Positions 28,297 to 37,639 are shown, counted from the first letter of the stretch. The stretch: 64,000 nucleotides of DNA from Methylophilus sp. (GCA_030696695.1 JAUYRP010000002.1:186001-250000); one strand, 5' to 3'. Notes: generated from the letters alone by a model not told the origin. A program made the numbers and translations.

Positions 28297-28821
28297 ATGA
28301 AGTTATTAGAAAAATTGCAAGGCGAACATGCTGCATTGCCCGCCGCGTTCTCAGCCAAAGCCGTAGGGCTTGCTTGGTTAGGTGCATTTATCGCAATAGC
28401 TGTGATTGCAATCATGACACAGCGTTTAGAGCATATGCTAATCCTCGGCTCGTTTGGCGCGTCCTGTGTGATTTTATTTGCTTATCCTGATGCTCCTTTT
28501 GCACAACCACGCAATACCATAGGCGGGCACTTTTTGAGTTCTCTTGTGGGGCTTGCAGTGGTTTCGTTGCTTGGCGTCACTTGGTGGGGGTTGGCCATTG
28601 CTGTTGCAACTGCGGTTGCGGTCATGATGGTCACGCGGACAGTGCATCCTCCTGCAGGGTCAAATCCAGTGATTGTTTGGTTGATGGCTGCTTCTCATGG
28701 TGGATTGAGTTGGGATTTCTTATTATTCCCAACCTTGTTTGGTGCCATTGCAATCACCATTGTTACCCTCATTTATAACAATATCACCCGTGAAGGCCGT
28801 TATCCAAAATACTGGTTTTAA
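28297..28821 (+). CDS. HPP-family integral membrane protein
   Basis: Membrane protein of 174 residues, about five hydrophobic segments, of the HPP family. Seen: LGSFGASCVILFAYPDAPFAQPRN with the following GGHFLSSLVG, and the naming motif HPPAGSNPVIVW. The ATG at 28297 was chosen because AGAGGAGG ends eight bases upstream; an earlier GTG overlaps the fhcC stop without a site. A plant chloroplast relative transports nitrite, but most bacterial members are uncharacterised. Position right after fhcC on the same strand suggests co-expression with formate production; transport of formate or another small anion is a guess. Confidence 0.8.
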   Translation: MKLLEKLQGEHAALPAAFSAKAVGLAWLGAFIAIAVIAIMTQRLEHMLILGSFGASCVILFAYPDAPFAQPRNTIGGHFLSSLVGLAVVSLLGVTWWGLAIAVATAVAVMMVTRTVHPPAGSNPVIVWLMAASHGGLSWDFLLFPTLFGAIAITIVTLIYNNITREGRYPKYWF

Positions 28822-28878
28822 TTCGCGATTGGAACGGGTGATGTTAAAATACCCTTTTTCAATTAGTGTTATTGTGTG

Positions 28879-29799
28879 ATGAGTCAATATTTAACCGCCG
28901 CCCTATACAAATTTGTAAGTTTGCCGAACTACCAAGCATTGCAAGCACCGATTTTAGATGCTTGCAATCAGCATCGTATAAAAGGCACATTGCTACTTGC
29001 AGCAGAGGGAATTAACGGCACTATTGCAGGTGCTCCCGCAGATATTCGTGCAGTACTCGCCTATTTGCGAGAGTATCCAGAATTTAGCGACCTAGAACAT
29101 AAAGAGTCTTATGCAGACACCCATCCGTTTTACCGGATGAAGGTGAAGCTTAAAAAAGAGATTGTGACCATGGGTGTGCCGAATGTTGATCCGAATCAAG
29201 TCGTGGGCACCTATGTCAGCCCAGAGGATTGGAATGCGCTCATCAGTGACCCTGAAGTGGTTTTGCTAGATACGCGCAACGACTACGAAGTCAGCATTGG
29301 CACCTTTAAAGGCGCCGTCGATCCCAAAACAACAACATTTAGAGAGTTTCCAGAATACGTCGCGCACAACCTAGATAAAAATAAACACAAGAAAGTAGCT
29401 ATGTTTTGTACTGGCGGTATACGCTGTGAAAAAGCTTCTTCCTTTATGAAACAGCAAGGATTTGAAGAGGTTTATCATTTGCAAGGCGGAATACTCAAGT
29501 ATTTAGAAACGGTGCCGAAAGAACAAAGTATGTGGGAAGGTGAATGCTTTGTGTTTGATCAACGCGTTGCAGTGAAACATGGCTTAGAAGTGGGTGATTA
29601 CGATCAATGCTACGCGTGCCGTATGCCTTTATCCCCTGAAGAGCTAACCAGTCCAATGTACACGCCTGGTATCTCATGCCCACATTGTTATAACAAAACC
29701 TCAGAGCAGAAAAAAGCGGCGCTCACAGAACGTCAAAAGCAAGTGATCTTGGCTAAAAAGCGTGGTGAAATGCATATTGGGGAAAAACAAAAGTCTTAA
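28879..29799 (+). CDS. trhO: tRNA uridine(34) hydroxylase (rhodanese family)
   Basis: Rhodanese-related protein (YceA/TrhO) that forms 5-hydroxyuridine at position 34 of several tRNAs in E. coli. The 306 residues carry an N-terminal ferredoxin-like domain ([16 protein letters not shown]), the rhodanese domain with catalytic cysteine in [13 protein letters not shown], and a C-terminal cysteine-rich tail ([12 protein letters not shown]). A GTG directly before the ATG at 28879 gives one extra residue and cannot be excluded. It starts 57 bases after the HPP gene, probably as a separate unit. Confidence 0.93.
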   Translation: MSQYLTAALYKFVSLPNYQALQAPILDACNQHRIKGTLLLAAEGINGTIAGAPADIRAVLAYLREYPEFSDLEHKESYADTHPFYRMKVKLKKEIVTMGVPNVDPNQVVGTYVSPEDWNALISDPEVVLLDTRNDYEVSIGTFKGAVDPKTTTFREFPEYVAHNLDKNKHKKVAMFCTGGIRCEKASSFMKQQGFEEVYHLQGGILKYLETVPKEQSMWEGECFVFDQRVAVKHGLEVGDYDQCYACRMPLSPEELTSPMYTPGISCPHCYNKTSEQKKAALTERQKQVILAKKRGEMHIGEKQKS

Positions 29800-29818
29800 T
29801 TAAAGAAGGCGGCTGGCT

Positions 29819-30469
29819 ATGCCAATTGAAAATGAAGCAGTAAACGCCTACCTTAACTTTTTACGCACGAAAGGCGTAACGCAAAAAAGTTTGGATGCGC
29901 GTGTTGAGTTTTTGATGCGATTAATCGCTGGTTTAGCCGCTAAACCATACGATCGTGTAGCTTATGCTGGCGCACTTAATATGATCATGAAGAAAACACG
30001 TGATCAAGCATGGCATTTTCATATGCAAGTCGCCCGAGAGTTTTACCCGTTTTGGATGCATGACATCAAAGCGATTGCGTTATTGAGTGAGCAATTTGGC
30101 GCGCAAAGTGCGATGGTAGAGTGGACACCATTGCCAACTTCACTTAAACAATTATCTAGCACTTTAGAAACCATTGCATTTGATGAGGTTGAGAGTGTGC
30201 AACTAGAGCAATATCTGAGCGCTATGCGTCAGCAAGGGTTGAGCAAAGGTTTGATTGTTGTAAAGCTAAGATTGGCAAAGATAATGCTGTTGCGTTTGCG
30301 AGATGCACCACAGAAAAGCGGAGCGGTTTATCGTGTGGCCGTGGATATGACGTTACCACTCTTTCGTTTAAAAAACTCCAGACAAGTGTTTTTAACCGTT
30401 GTGCGTGAATTCTTTCAACACTGGATTACCGATAAATCTGGGGATACTAGGCAACTATTAAGTGCTTAG
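29819..30469 (+). CDS. conserved-looking protein of unknown function
   Basis: Not recognised. Cytosolic protein of 216 residues, predicted to be almost entirely helical, without signal peptide or transmembrane segment. The N-terminal half (VNAYLNFLRTKGVTQKSLDAR, then a WHFHMQVAREFYPFWMHD block) recalls the helical core-binding fold of tyrosine recombinases, but no catalytic R-H-R-Y set follows, so it is not an integrase. It starts 19 bases after trhO on the same strand, preceded by AGAAGGCGG at a usable distance, so it is probably co-transcribed with trhO. Confidence 0.6.
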   Translation: MPIENEAVNAYLNFLRTKGVTQKSLDARVEFLMRLIAGLAAKPYDRVAYAGALNMIMKKTRDQAWHFHMQVAREFYPFWMHDIKAIALLSEQFGAQSAMVEWTPLPTSLKQLSSTLETIAFDEVESVQLEQYLSAMRQQGLSKGLIVVKLRLAKIMLLRLRDAPQKSGAVYRVAVDMTLPLFRLKNSRQVFLTVVREFFQHWITDKSGDTRQLLSA

Positions 30470-30481
30470 GTGGTAAGCGCG

Positions 30482-31297
30482 TTAGTACAGGCTTTCCCAA
30501 AATTTCCACCAAATACGCTCATCCTGCGTAGCTTTGCCAGCAAGCATAGGGTTTTCAGGATAATTGGTTTTTAAGATGCGTAAAGTATCGCCTTTTAAAT
30601 CATCCATTTCCATATAGTCATAAGCACTCACCATGACGACTAATGCTTCTTCCACAGAAGTCGAGTTTGGGTAGTATTCCAACACATATTTCGCGCGATT
30701 CAGCGCTGCTACATAAGCGGTACGGTTCATGTAATAACGTGCAACGTGCATTTCATGCTGCGCTAAAGCGTTGACCAAATACACCATGCGCTGAGTAGCG
30801 TCTTTGTAATAACGACTTTTCGGATAGCGATCGGTTAGCTCTTTAAATGCAGCGAAAGAAAGTTTAAGCGTTTTTGGGTCGCGGTCAGTAATTTCTTGTG
30901 CCGTGTATTTTTCAAAAAATCCACGCTCATTAAACGTAGCCAAGCCTTTTAGGTAATAGGCATAATCGACGTTTTGGTGATTGGGATGTAGTTTGATAAA
31001 ACGCTCAGCCGCAGCCAAACACAAAATAGGATCTTGTTTTTTGTAGTACGCGTAAGCGATTTCTAACTGGGCTTGCGTTGCGTAAACGCCATGGGGAAAG
31101 CGAGATTCAAGTTTTTGAAAATATCCAATTGCTTTGTCGTAGTCATTATCCAACATTTTTTCCTGACCAGCAGCGTAAATGCGGTCAGCTTGCCAGCCTT
31201 TGGTTTCGTCTAATTCGGTAGGTGCGCCAAAGATTGCGCAACCATTTAAAAATAAAGCTGAAATGAAAACGAGGATAAGCGGTAAAATACGATTCAC
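30482..31297 (-). CDS. bamD: outer membrane assembly lipoprotein BamD
   Basis: Essential lipoprotein of the BAM complex, 271 residues, with TPR-like repeats. Seen: signal VNRILPLILVFISALFLNGC with a clear lipobox at NGC, AEKMLDNDYDKAIGYFQKLE-type repeats, and the family block QLEIAYAYYKKQDPILCLAAAERF. A GTG start at 31297 is preferred: it begins a proper lipoprotein signal and has AGG nine bases upstream. The longer ATG frame from 31378 would run through the start of the divergent rluD gene. Only 40 bp separate the two divergent starts. Confidence 0.93.
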   Translation of the reverse strand: MNRILPLILVFISALFLNGCAIFGAPTELDETKGWQADRIYAAGQEKMLDNDYDKAIGYFQKLESRFPHGVYATQAQLEIAYAYYKKQDPILCLAAAERFIKLHPNHQNVDYAYYLKGLATFNERGFFEKYTAQEITDRDPKTLKLSFAAFKELTDRYPKSRYYKDATQRMVYLVNALAQHEMHVARYYMNRTAYVAALNRAKYVLEYYPNSTSVEEALVVMVSAYDYMEMDDLKGDTLRILKTNYPENPMLAGKATQDERIWWKFWESLY

Positions 31298-31337
31298 TAT
31301 ACAAAACCTACACGAAATATTAAATGCATTATAACTG

Positions 31338-32429
31338 ATGCAATCAAAAAATATGAAAGAAAGCACAACCCCAGTCATCGCAATTCCTGAGCATCTAAGT
31401 GGTCAGCGCTTGGATCTCGCATTGCAGGCGATGATGCCAGAACATTCACGTAGCCGTCTTCAAGCTTGGATTAAAGAAGGCTTGGTGCAGCTGAATCAAC
31501 AACAAGCAACGGCCAAAACCAAAGTATGGGGCGGCGATAAAGTATTGGTCAACCCGCCACCTAATTTACAAGACAATGCATTCAAGCCAGAGGACATTCC
31601 ATTAGATATTGTCTATGAAGATGATGCATTGTTGGTGATCAACAAACCTGCAGGCTTAGTCGTGCATCCTGCTGCAGGTAATTGGTCGGGGACGCTGTTA
31701 AATGCATTGCTCTATTATATTCCTGCGTTGTCAGAAATTCCGCGGGCAGGGATTGTGCACCGTTTGGACAAGGATACCAGCGGCTTGTTGGTGGTCGCCA
31801 AAACACTAGAAGCACAAACCAGTTTAGTGCGTCAATTGCAAGCTAGAACCGTAAAGCGCGAATATCGGGCTATTGTATGGGGTCAGATTTGGCGTAACGG
31901 TAAAATCGACCAGCCGATTGGACGACACTCACATGCGCGTACCAAAATGGCGATTTCTCGGACAGGCAAGCCAGCCGTCACCCATTATGAAGTCTTAGAG
32001 CGCTTTGGCGTACACACTTATTTGCGCTGCAATCTAGAAACGGGGCGTACTCATCAAATACGTGTGCATTTGCAATATTTAAAAGCCCCAATGTTAGGTG
32101 ACCCTGTATATGGGATTGGCAATATTATTCCTCACAAATTGATGACACAAACCTTACGTGATGCTGTTTCTGGTTTTAAACGCCAAGCCTTACATGCCAT
32201 TAAACTTGGGTTGATTCATCCCACGACCAACGAACCTATGGAATGGCAAATCGAGCTAGCGGATGATATGAAAGTGCTACTTGAAGCTATGCGACACGAA
32301 GATGTGCCAGAGGAGTTTGCGCCATTTGATTTTGGTGTGGACGAACAAGGCTTATACATCGGTGACGATGATGATGACTGGGATGATGAAGATTTTGAAG
32401 AGGATGAAACAATGGAGGACGATGAATGA
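31338..32429 (+). CDS. rluD: 23S rRNA pseudouridine synthase RluD
   Basis: Pseudouridine synthase modifying helix 69 of 23S rRNA. Of 363 residues, the first about 75 form an S4 RNA-binding domain (GQRLDLALQAMMPEHSRSR), followed by the catalytic domain with the active-site aspartate in GIVHRLDKDTSGLLVVAK and GRTHQIRVHL. The final 30 residues are extremely acidic (GDDDDDWDDEDFEEDE), longer than in E. coli RluD. Divergent from bamD, as in many proteobacteria, and overlapping pgeF by four bases. An in-frame ATG at 31353 is an alternative start. Confidence 0.95.
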   Translation: MQSKNMKESTTPVIAIPEHLSGQRLDLALQAMMPEHSRSRLQAWIKEGLVQLNQQQATAKTKVWGGDKVLVNPPPNLQDNAFKPEDIPLDIVYEDDALLVINKPAGLVVHPAAGNWSGTLLNALLYYIPALSEIPRAGIVHRLDKDTSGLLVVAKTLEAQTSLVRQLQARTVKREYRAIVWGQIWRNGKIDQPIGRHSHARTKMAISRTGKPAVTHYEVLERFGVHTYLRCNLETGRTHQIRVHLQYLKAPMLGDPVYGIGNIIPHKLMTQTLRDAVSGFKRQALHAIKLGLIHPTTNEPMEWQIELADDMKVLLEAMRHEDVPEEFAPFDFGVDEQGLYIGDDDDDWDDEDFEEDETMEDDE

Positions 32430-33187
32430 TTGCTTCGTCCGCGCTATTCTCCACATTTATTCAGCCCGATTGGCCCGCGCCAGCTAACGTTAAAGCATTG
32501 CAAACAACACGCATGGGCGGCGTAAGTGCTGCTCCCTACGATAGTTTTAACGTAGGCGAACATGTTAAGGACAATCCATTACATGTTGCACGTAATCGAC
32601 AGTTGCTTAATGATTATGTTCCTTCCGAGCCCGTGTGGCTCAACCAAGTGCATGGTACACGCGTGATTGATGCTGCCCTAGGTGGATGTGTTGAGTCCGC
32701 TGATGCAGCTTTCACGCAAACAAAGAGAGTGGTCTGTGTCACCATGACGGCAGACTGTTTGCCAGTGTTGTTATGCGATACGCAAGGCACTATTGTGGCT
32801 GCTGTGCATGCGGGTTGGCGTAGTCTGTGTGATGGTGTGATAGAACAGACCGTGGCATCCATGTTGGCTAAAGATCAAACATTGCAGCCGCAACAGTTAA
32901 TGGCATGGCTAGGCCCTGCGATTGGCCCACAAGCTTTTGAGGTAGGCGGTGAGGTAATGGCGCAGTTTGTGGCGAAAGACAGTGATGCTAGCACTGCATT
33001 TGTTGCTTACGGTGATAAATGGCTAGGGGATCTGACAACAATTGCGACGCAACGATTGAATAAGTTAGGTATTCAAGCCGTGTTTGGCATTGATGAATGT
33101 ACTTATCAGATGACTGAAAAGTATTTTTCTTTTAGGCGAGATGGCGATACTGGGCGCATGGCCACCCTGATTTGGTTGAGTGCTTAG
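32426..33187 (+). CDS. pgeF: PgeF/YfiH peptidoglycan editing factor
   Basis: Copper/zinc-site protein of the multicopper-polyphenol-oxidase-like (DUF152) family. The E. coli protein corrects mis-incorporated serine in peptidoglycan precursors, and relatives act on purine nucleosides. The 253 residues show TTRMGGVSAAPYDSFNVG, the metal ligands in VWLNQVHGT and TADCLPVLL, AAVHAGWRSL, and the final RRDGDTGRMATLIWL. The start overlaps the rluD stop by four bases, the normal rluD-pgeF coupling. Confidence 0.93.
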   Translation: MIASSALFSTFIQPDWPAPANVKALQTTRMGGVSAAPYDSFNVGEHVKDNPLHVARNRQLLNDYVPSEPVWLNQVHGTRVIDAALGGCVESADAAFTQTKRVVCVTMTADCLPVLLCDTQGTIVAAVHAGWRSLCDGVIEQTVASMLAKDQTLQPQQLMAWLGPAIGPQAFEVGGEVMAQFVAKDSDASTAFVAYGDKWLGDLTTIATQRLNKLGIQAVFGIDECTYQMTEKYFSFRRDGDTGRMATLIWLSA

Positions 33188-33249
33188 CGCTATGAGGTAC
33201 GAAGTATTGTTAGGGTTTATAATGCGCGCTCATTATTATTTGGATCTTT

Positions 33250-34128
33250 ATGCTATCGCTTGAACTTTCTCCTTTAGCTTGGATTGTCTCGACCTGCTTG
33301 TTTGGTGGCGTCATGAGCGTGATGATTGCGGCCTTTTTTGCGTTGAATGCACAACGCAAATGGGTGCCGATGTTAGTGAGTTATGCCATAGGCGCATTGC
33401 TAGCGGCTGTATTTCTAGAGATTCTTCCACACGCATTTGAAGTCGCGCCAAGTGTAGAGGCAATGACAGGCACCGTACTGTTTGGTATTTTATTGTTCTT
33501 TACGCTAGAAAAATTAGTATTGTGGCGCCACTGTCATGGCGATCATTGTGAGGCTCATGCCATACACGATGAAGCGCATTGTCCTGATGTTAAACCTAAG
33601 CAACCTGTAAAATTCACGGCTGTTACACAAGTAGCGCCAAATATTAGTGCGCAACACCATCATCATGCGCATGATGATGGGCGTAGCGGCATGATGATTA
33701 TGATTGGCGATACCTTTCATAACTTTGTTGACGGTATTTTAATTGCCGCTGCTTTCATGGTAGATACGCAAGTGGGGCTGGTCACTGCTATTGCCATCAT
33801 TGCGCACGAAATCCCGCAAGAAGTTGGTGATTTTTTGATTTTGCTACACTCCGGTTACAGCAAAAAACAAGCACTCCTGTTTAATTTATTCTCAAGCTTG
33901 GCGACCATGGTGGGTGGTTTGCTCGCTTATTATGCATTGCAAACAGTGCAAAGTTGGGTACCTTATATTTTGAGCTTAGCAGCCGCTAGCATGCTTTATG
34001 TTGCAGTTGCAGATTTGATTCCTGGTTTGCACAAACGTACCGCGATAAAAGATACGTTCATGCAGATTTCATTGATTTTTCTTGGTGTGGCCTCAATTGG
34101 CATCACCAAATGGTGGTTAGAAGGCTAG
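33250..34128 (+). CDS. ZIP-family metal transporter
   Basis: Integral-membrane divalent-metal transporter, 292 residues, about eight hydrophobic segments. Seen: a long histidine-rich cytoplasmic loop (residues about 96-145: HCHGDHCEAHAIHDEAHC and later QHHHHAHDDG), then the ZIP metal-binding helices with GDTFHNFVDGILIAAAF and IIAHEIPQEVGDF, which carry the conserved His-Asn-Asp and His-Glu ligands. Zinc or iron uptake into the cytoplasm is expected; the metal is not determinable here. No Fur or Zur box was identified upstream. Confidence 0.92.
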   Translation: MLSLELSPLAWIVSTCLFGGVMSVMIAAFFALNAQRKWVPMLVSYAIGALLAAVFLEILPHAFEVAPSVEAMTGTVLFGILLFFTLEKLVLWRHCHGDHCEAHAIHDEAHCPDVKPKQPVKFTAVTQVAPNISAQHHHHAHDDGRSGMMIMIGDTFHNFVDGILIAAAFMVDTQVGLVTAIAIIAHEIPQEVGDFLILLHSGYSKKQALLFNLFSSLATMVGGLLAYYALQTVQSWVPYILSLAAASMLYVAVADLIPGLHKRTAIKDTFMQISLIFLGVASIGITKWWLEG

Positions 34129-34171
34129 CGTTAAGCCTGTTCCACGCTAATGTTTTGTTAAGGTGAAGGTT

Positions 34172-35500
34172 ATGCAGATTCCTAAAGTTGGTTTTGTTTC
34201 ATTGGGTTGCCCCAAAGCAGGTTCAGATGCCGAGCGTATTCTTACCCAGCTGCGTGCTGAAGGTTACGAAATCAGTGGCAGTTATGAGCAGTCAGATTTA
34301 GTGGTGGTGAATACGTGTGGATTTATTGATTCTGCGGTGCAAGAATCATTAGACGCAATAGGCGAGGCATTACACAAGAACGGCAAAGTGATTGTGACTG
34401 GCTGCTTAGGCGCCAAGCAAGATGTGGTGCAAAATGCACATCCAAATGTATTGGCGATTACAGGTCCACACGCACTAGAAGAGGTCATGACACATGTACA
34501 TACCCATTTGCCCAAACCACACGACCCTTATACCGACTTAGTCCCGCCACAAGGTGTGCGTCTAACGCCGAATCATTATGCCTATCTAAAAATCTCTGAA
34601 GGGTGTAATCACCGTTGTAGCTTCTGCATTATCCCGAGTATGCGTGGCGATTTAGTCAGTCGGCCGATTGGCGAGGTGATGAACGAAGCGGAGAATCTTG
34701 TCAATGCAGGCGTTTCTGAAATTCTAGTTATTTCTCAAGATACTTCAGCATATGGTGTGGACGTGAAGTACCGCAGTGGTTTTTGGAACGGGCGTCCGTT
34801 AAAAACGCGCATGACAGAACTGTGCAAAGCCTTGAGTGAATTGGGTATATGGGTACGTTTGCACTACGTATATCCTTACCCACACGTCGATGAAGTCATT
34901 CCTTTAATGGCGGATGGTCTGATTTTGCCTTATTTGGATGTGCCGTTTCAGCATGCCAGTCCCCGCATTCTAAAAAGTATGAAACGCCCAGCAAGTAGTG
35001 AAAATAATCTGGCGCGTATTAAAGCTTGGCGCGAAATTTGTCCAGACATTACGGTGCGTAGTACCTTTATTGCGGGCTTTCCAGGCGAAACGGAAGAAGA
35101 CTTCCAAATACTCTTAGATTTTCTAGAAGAGGCACAACTGGATAGAGTAGGGTGCTTTGCGTATTCTGCAGTAGATGGCGCTAAGGCAAACGACTTGCCA
35201 AATCAAGTGCCAGAGGAAATTAAACAAGAACGCTTAAGTAGATTTATGGAAGTGCAAGAGCGCATCAGTGCAGCTAAATTACAATCAAAAATTGGCACGA
35301 TGCAAACAGTATTGGTCGATGAAATCACGACAGACGACAACGACAATATTATTGCAGTAGGGCGAACAAAAGCCGATGCGCCAGAAATTGATGGCGTGGT
35401 GTATTTACAAGATGCGGAAGGCTTGAATCCTGGAGATTTTGTGGATGTGCAAATTCTAGGTGCGGATGGTCACGATTTAGTTGGTGGACCACCAGCGTAA
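34172..35500 (+). CDS. rimO: ribosomal protein S12 methylthiotransferase RimO
   Basis: Radical SAM enzyme adding a methylthio group to an aspartate of ribosomal protein S12. The 442 residues show the UPF0004 N-terminal domain ([33 protein letters not shown]), the radical SAM motif [11 protein letters not shown], and a C-terminal TRAM domain. The ATG at 34172 was chosen because AAGGTGAAGG precedes it at the right distance; the GTG at 34163 overlaps that site. Confidence 0.96.
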   Translation: MQIPKVGFVSLGCPKAGSDAERILTQLRAEGYEISGSYEQSDLVVVNTCGFIDSAVQESLDAIGEALHKNGKVIVTGCLGAKQDVVQNAHPNVLAITGPHALEEVMTHVHTHLPKPHDPYTDLVPPQGVRLTPNHYAYLKISEGCNHRCSFCIIPSMRGDLVSRPIGEVMNEAENLVNAGVSEILVISQDTSAYGVDVKYRSGFWNGRPLKTRMTELCKALSELGIWVRLHYVYPYPHVDEVIPLMADGLILPYLDVPFQHASPRILKSMKRPASSENNLARIKAWREICPDITVRSTFIAGFPGETEEDFQILLDFLEEAQLDRVGCFAYSAVDGAKANDLPNQVPEEIKQERLSRFMEVQERISAAKLQSKIGTMQTVLVDEITTDDNDNIIAVGRTKADAPEIDGVVYLQDAEGLNPGDFVDVQILGADGHDLVGGPPA

Positions 35501-35542
35501 TATACCGTTCGATATTCTGATATGCCACTAAGTGGCAGTGGA

Positions 35543-35881
35543 CTAAGCAGCAGTAGGTTGTCCGTGTGTAAACAAGTCAGGCAAAATTGGTGCAGGGCGC
35601 TCACTATCAGCGCGCGCCTCTAGAAAATCCAGTGTGTAAGGGCAACGCGTTGGTTTTTTAAAGACTTTTTTCTTTTTATTGGCTTGCACATCTATAAACG
35701 GGGTTTGGCTAATTCTGATGTAGCCAGAGCTAGTTAGTTTGTCGACAGTGGTTTCAAATAAGCTTAGTGGATTATCGATGTTTTGCAAGGTGATGGAGTT
35801 TTTGGCGACTTTTAGTACGTGGTACATCACAAAACGTTGCGCTGTTTGCTTACCGTAAATCTCGCCAATATGAATTTGCAT
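35543..35881 (-). CDS. small protein of unknown function
   Basis: Not recognised. Protein of 112 residues with a beta-rich first half (MQIHIGEIYGKQTAQRFVMY, TVDKLTSSGYIRIS) that resembles a small sandwich or barrel, a lysine-rich stretch NKKKKVFKKP around residue 70, and an acidic/proline C-terminus. No signal peptide or membrane segment. It is followed across 43 bp by the convergent rimO and preceded by the 548-residue PilZ-like gene on the same strand, 111 bp away. Codon use looks ordinary for this genome. Confidence 0.6.
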   Translation of the reverse strand: MQIHIGEIYGKQTAQRFVMYHVLKVAKNSITLQNIDNPLSLFETTVDKLTSSGYIRISQTPFIDVQANKKKKVFKKPTRCPYTLDFLEARADSERPAPILPDLFTHGQPTAA

Positions 35882-35992
35882 AGCGACTCCTCAACTATTT
35901 TCATCATATTAATTTCTTTGTGATTGATTTACAACAGATTTTTTATTTTGTAAGGCGTAAGTGTTGCGTCGAGCTTGACATGACTATCAGGA

Positions 35993-37639
35993 TTACATCA
36001 ATTCCTCTGGAAAAGTGACACACACCCAATCATCCCCTTGCTCTGAAGGTTCTTCGAACTTCACTATTTCACGCTTGTTTTTAAAATGAATTTCATAAAA
36101 AGTATTCGGTAGAAATTCTATTTTTGGAAGAATTAAGCTGCAAGGCTTATTGAGTGCACTTAGATAAGGGATATGAATGCCGTAGAACTCGACATTCATT
36201 TGCTCATTCGACGGTGTGGCATTTTCCGTTTTGTCTTCAGCCTCTTTCTTAATCTCAAATTTCTTCAATAAGGCAAGGTTGGGATTTTCCGTCAAGAGTT
36301 CTATCCCAATTTTTAATTTGGCACCACTCATTTGCTTACTGTTTCTTATTACGCCAATCGCTGGCTTGGCATGTGTGCGCGAAGTCAAAATGGCCACAAG
36401 TTTATTTGGTTTAACTAAGGGGCTAGTTTCTTGTGAGACAAAGGTTCCCAAGCCTAGTGTGCTTTCATTGAGGATGTTCCATTTTTCTTTACCGACCATT
36501 AACGTGTTGGTAGTACCTTGGTTCACCACTCTCGTTTGTACAGCTCGTTTTGCTACATTTCCATCCATTAAGCTTTTGACGGGTGTATGACTCAAGTCCA
36601 GTTGTTGCAGTAATTCGCAAATAGCCTGTACACCCACAGACACCGTGGCCGTTCTAATAATGTCGTGTCTAAGCTCTTTCCTGCGTTGACGCTTGTAGCC
36701 AGAACGTGACCACTCTGTTTGTAATTGAGAGAGTGTTTCTTCAATTAAATACGTATTTTTTAACAAATACCCTTTAAAGCTCACCCTGTTCTCTGTTTGT
36801 TTTAATTTAAGCGTTTGGTTAATGCCGGATTCAAGGCTATCTAAATGCCAAAACAGTGCTGGTGCGGTAGGGATGATTTTGCGAATACGCTTCGCTGTTT
36901 GGTCTTTGCTAGGCTCTATATAAAAAGTATGTTTAGGTTGCCATGTATGTGCAATTTCAACGTCATGCATCGACAATGCGAGTATCTCCGCAACAGTTTC
37001 GATCTGTGGTTTAAGCAAGCCACTAAAATTAAGGCTACCTAGCATCCATAGCTGTAGTGAGAGGCTATCAATGTTTGTGCTAATTGAATCAGCATAAGGT
37101 TTAATGGCAATCTTGTTCAGTTGATGCTCGGTGGCATACTGATAAAGTGTATAGGTTTGAGACCATAAATTTGCGGGTGCACTGGTGCGTTCAAAGTAGC
37201 GCCACTTCAACATGTGTATGGCTGTGGTTACCGCTCTTGCTAGCATCACGACTTTGATGGTTAGTTGCGGCTGTTGCTCAGGTGTTTTATTAAAGCTTAG
37301 GTCAATCAGTTTGGTATAGGCAAGAAACACCACCCGATAGTATGCATAATTCACATCGACAATATGATGTGTGATATCTGCTTTTAAGTTATCTAATTTT
37401 ACAAATGATGCGATTTGTTGTTGTAAAGCATCGTGGTTGGCATCCTCAATCAGCAATAACAGATGGATTTTTTCTGATACCGATAACGCATGGTCATTGA
37501 CAATCGAAGTGATATGTTTCACTGACAGATTAATGCCAGTAATAGCATCGAGATGTGCTAATTCTGGAAGCCAGCTTAATCGAGAATTTAAGCTCTTCAC
37601 ATTTTCTTTTTTAATCAGTGAGCTGAGTAAGTTTTTCAT
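35993..37639 (-). CDS. large protein with split PilZ-like c-di-GMP binding signatures
   Basis: Protein of 548 residues, no signal peptide or clear membrane helix. Residues 1-310 are helical and unrecognised. Residues 316-325 (KRQRRKELRH) contain RKELR, an RxxxR motif at 320-324, and residues 391-396 read NESTLG, an exact NxSxxG motif followed by beta strands (LVAILTSRTHAKPAIGVIRN, KIGIELL). These are the two c-di-GMP contacts of PilZ domains, but here they are about 65 residues apart, whereas they are normally 20-35 apart. A second beta-rich module follows at 480-548. A c-di-GMP receptor is inferred; alternatively the match is chance and the family is unknown. Confidence 0.55.
   Translation of the reverse strand: MKNLLSSLIKKENVKSLNSRLSWLPELAHLDAITGINLSVKHITSIVNDHALSVSEKIHLLLLIEDANHDALQQQIASFVKLDNLKADITHHIVDVNYAYYRVVFLAYTKLIDLSFNKTPEQQPQLTIKVVMLARAVTTAIHMLKWRYFERTSAPANLWSQTYTLYQYATEHQLNKIAIKPYADSISTNIDSLSLQLWMLGSLNFSGLLKPQIETVAEILALSMHDVEIAHTWQPKHTFYIEPSKDQTAKRIRKIIPTAPALFWHLDSLESGINQTLKLKQTENRVSFKGYLLKNTYLIEETLSQLQTEWSRSGYKRQRRKELRHDIIRTATVSVGVQAICELLQQLDLSHTPVKSLMDGNVAKRAVQTRVVNQGTTNTLMVGKEKWNILNESTLGLGTFVSQETSPLVKPNKLVAILTSRTHAKPAIGVIRNSKQMSGAKLKIGIELLTENPNLALLKKFEIKKEAEDKTENATPSNEQMNVEFYGIHIPYLSALNKPCSLILPKIEFLPNTFYEIHFKNKREIVKFEEPSEQGDDWVCVTFPEELM

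Noticed and set aside
29819-30469. Tyrosine recombinase/integrase
   Set aside because: Only a loose resemblance to the helical core-binding fold; no catalytic Arg-His-Arg-Tyr domain follows.
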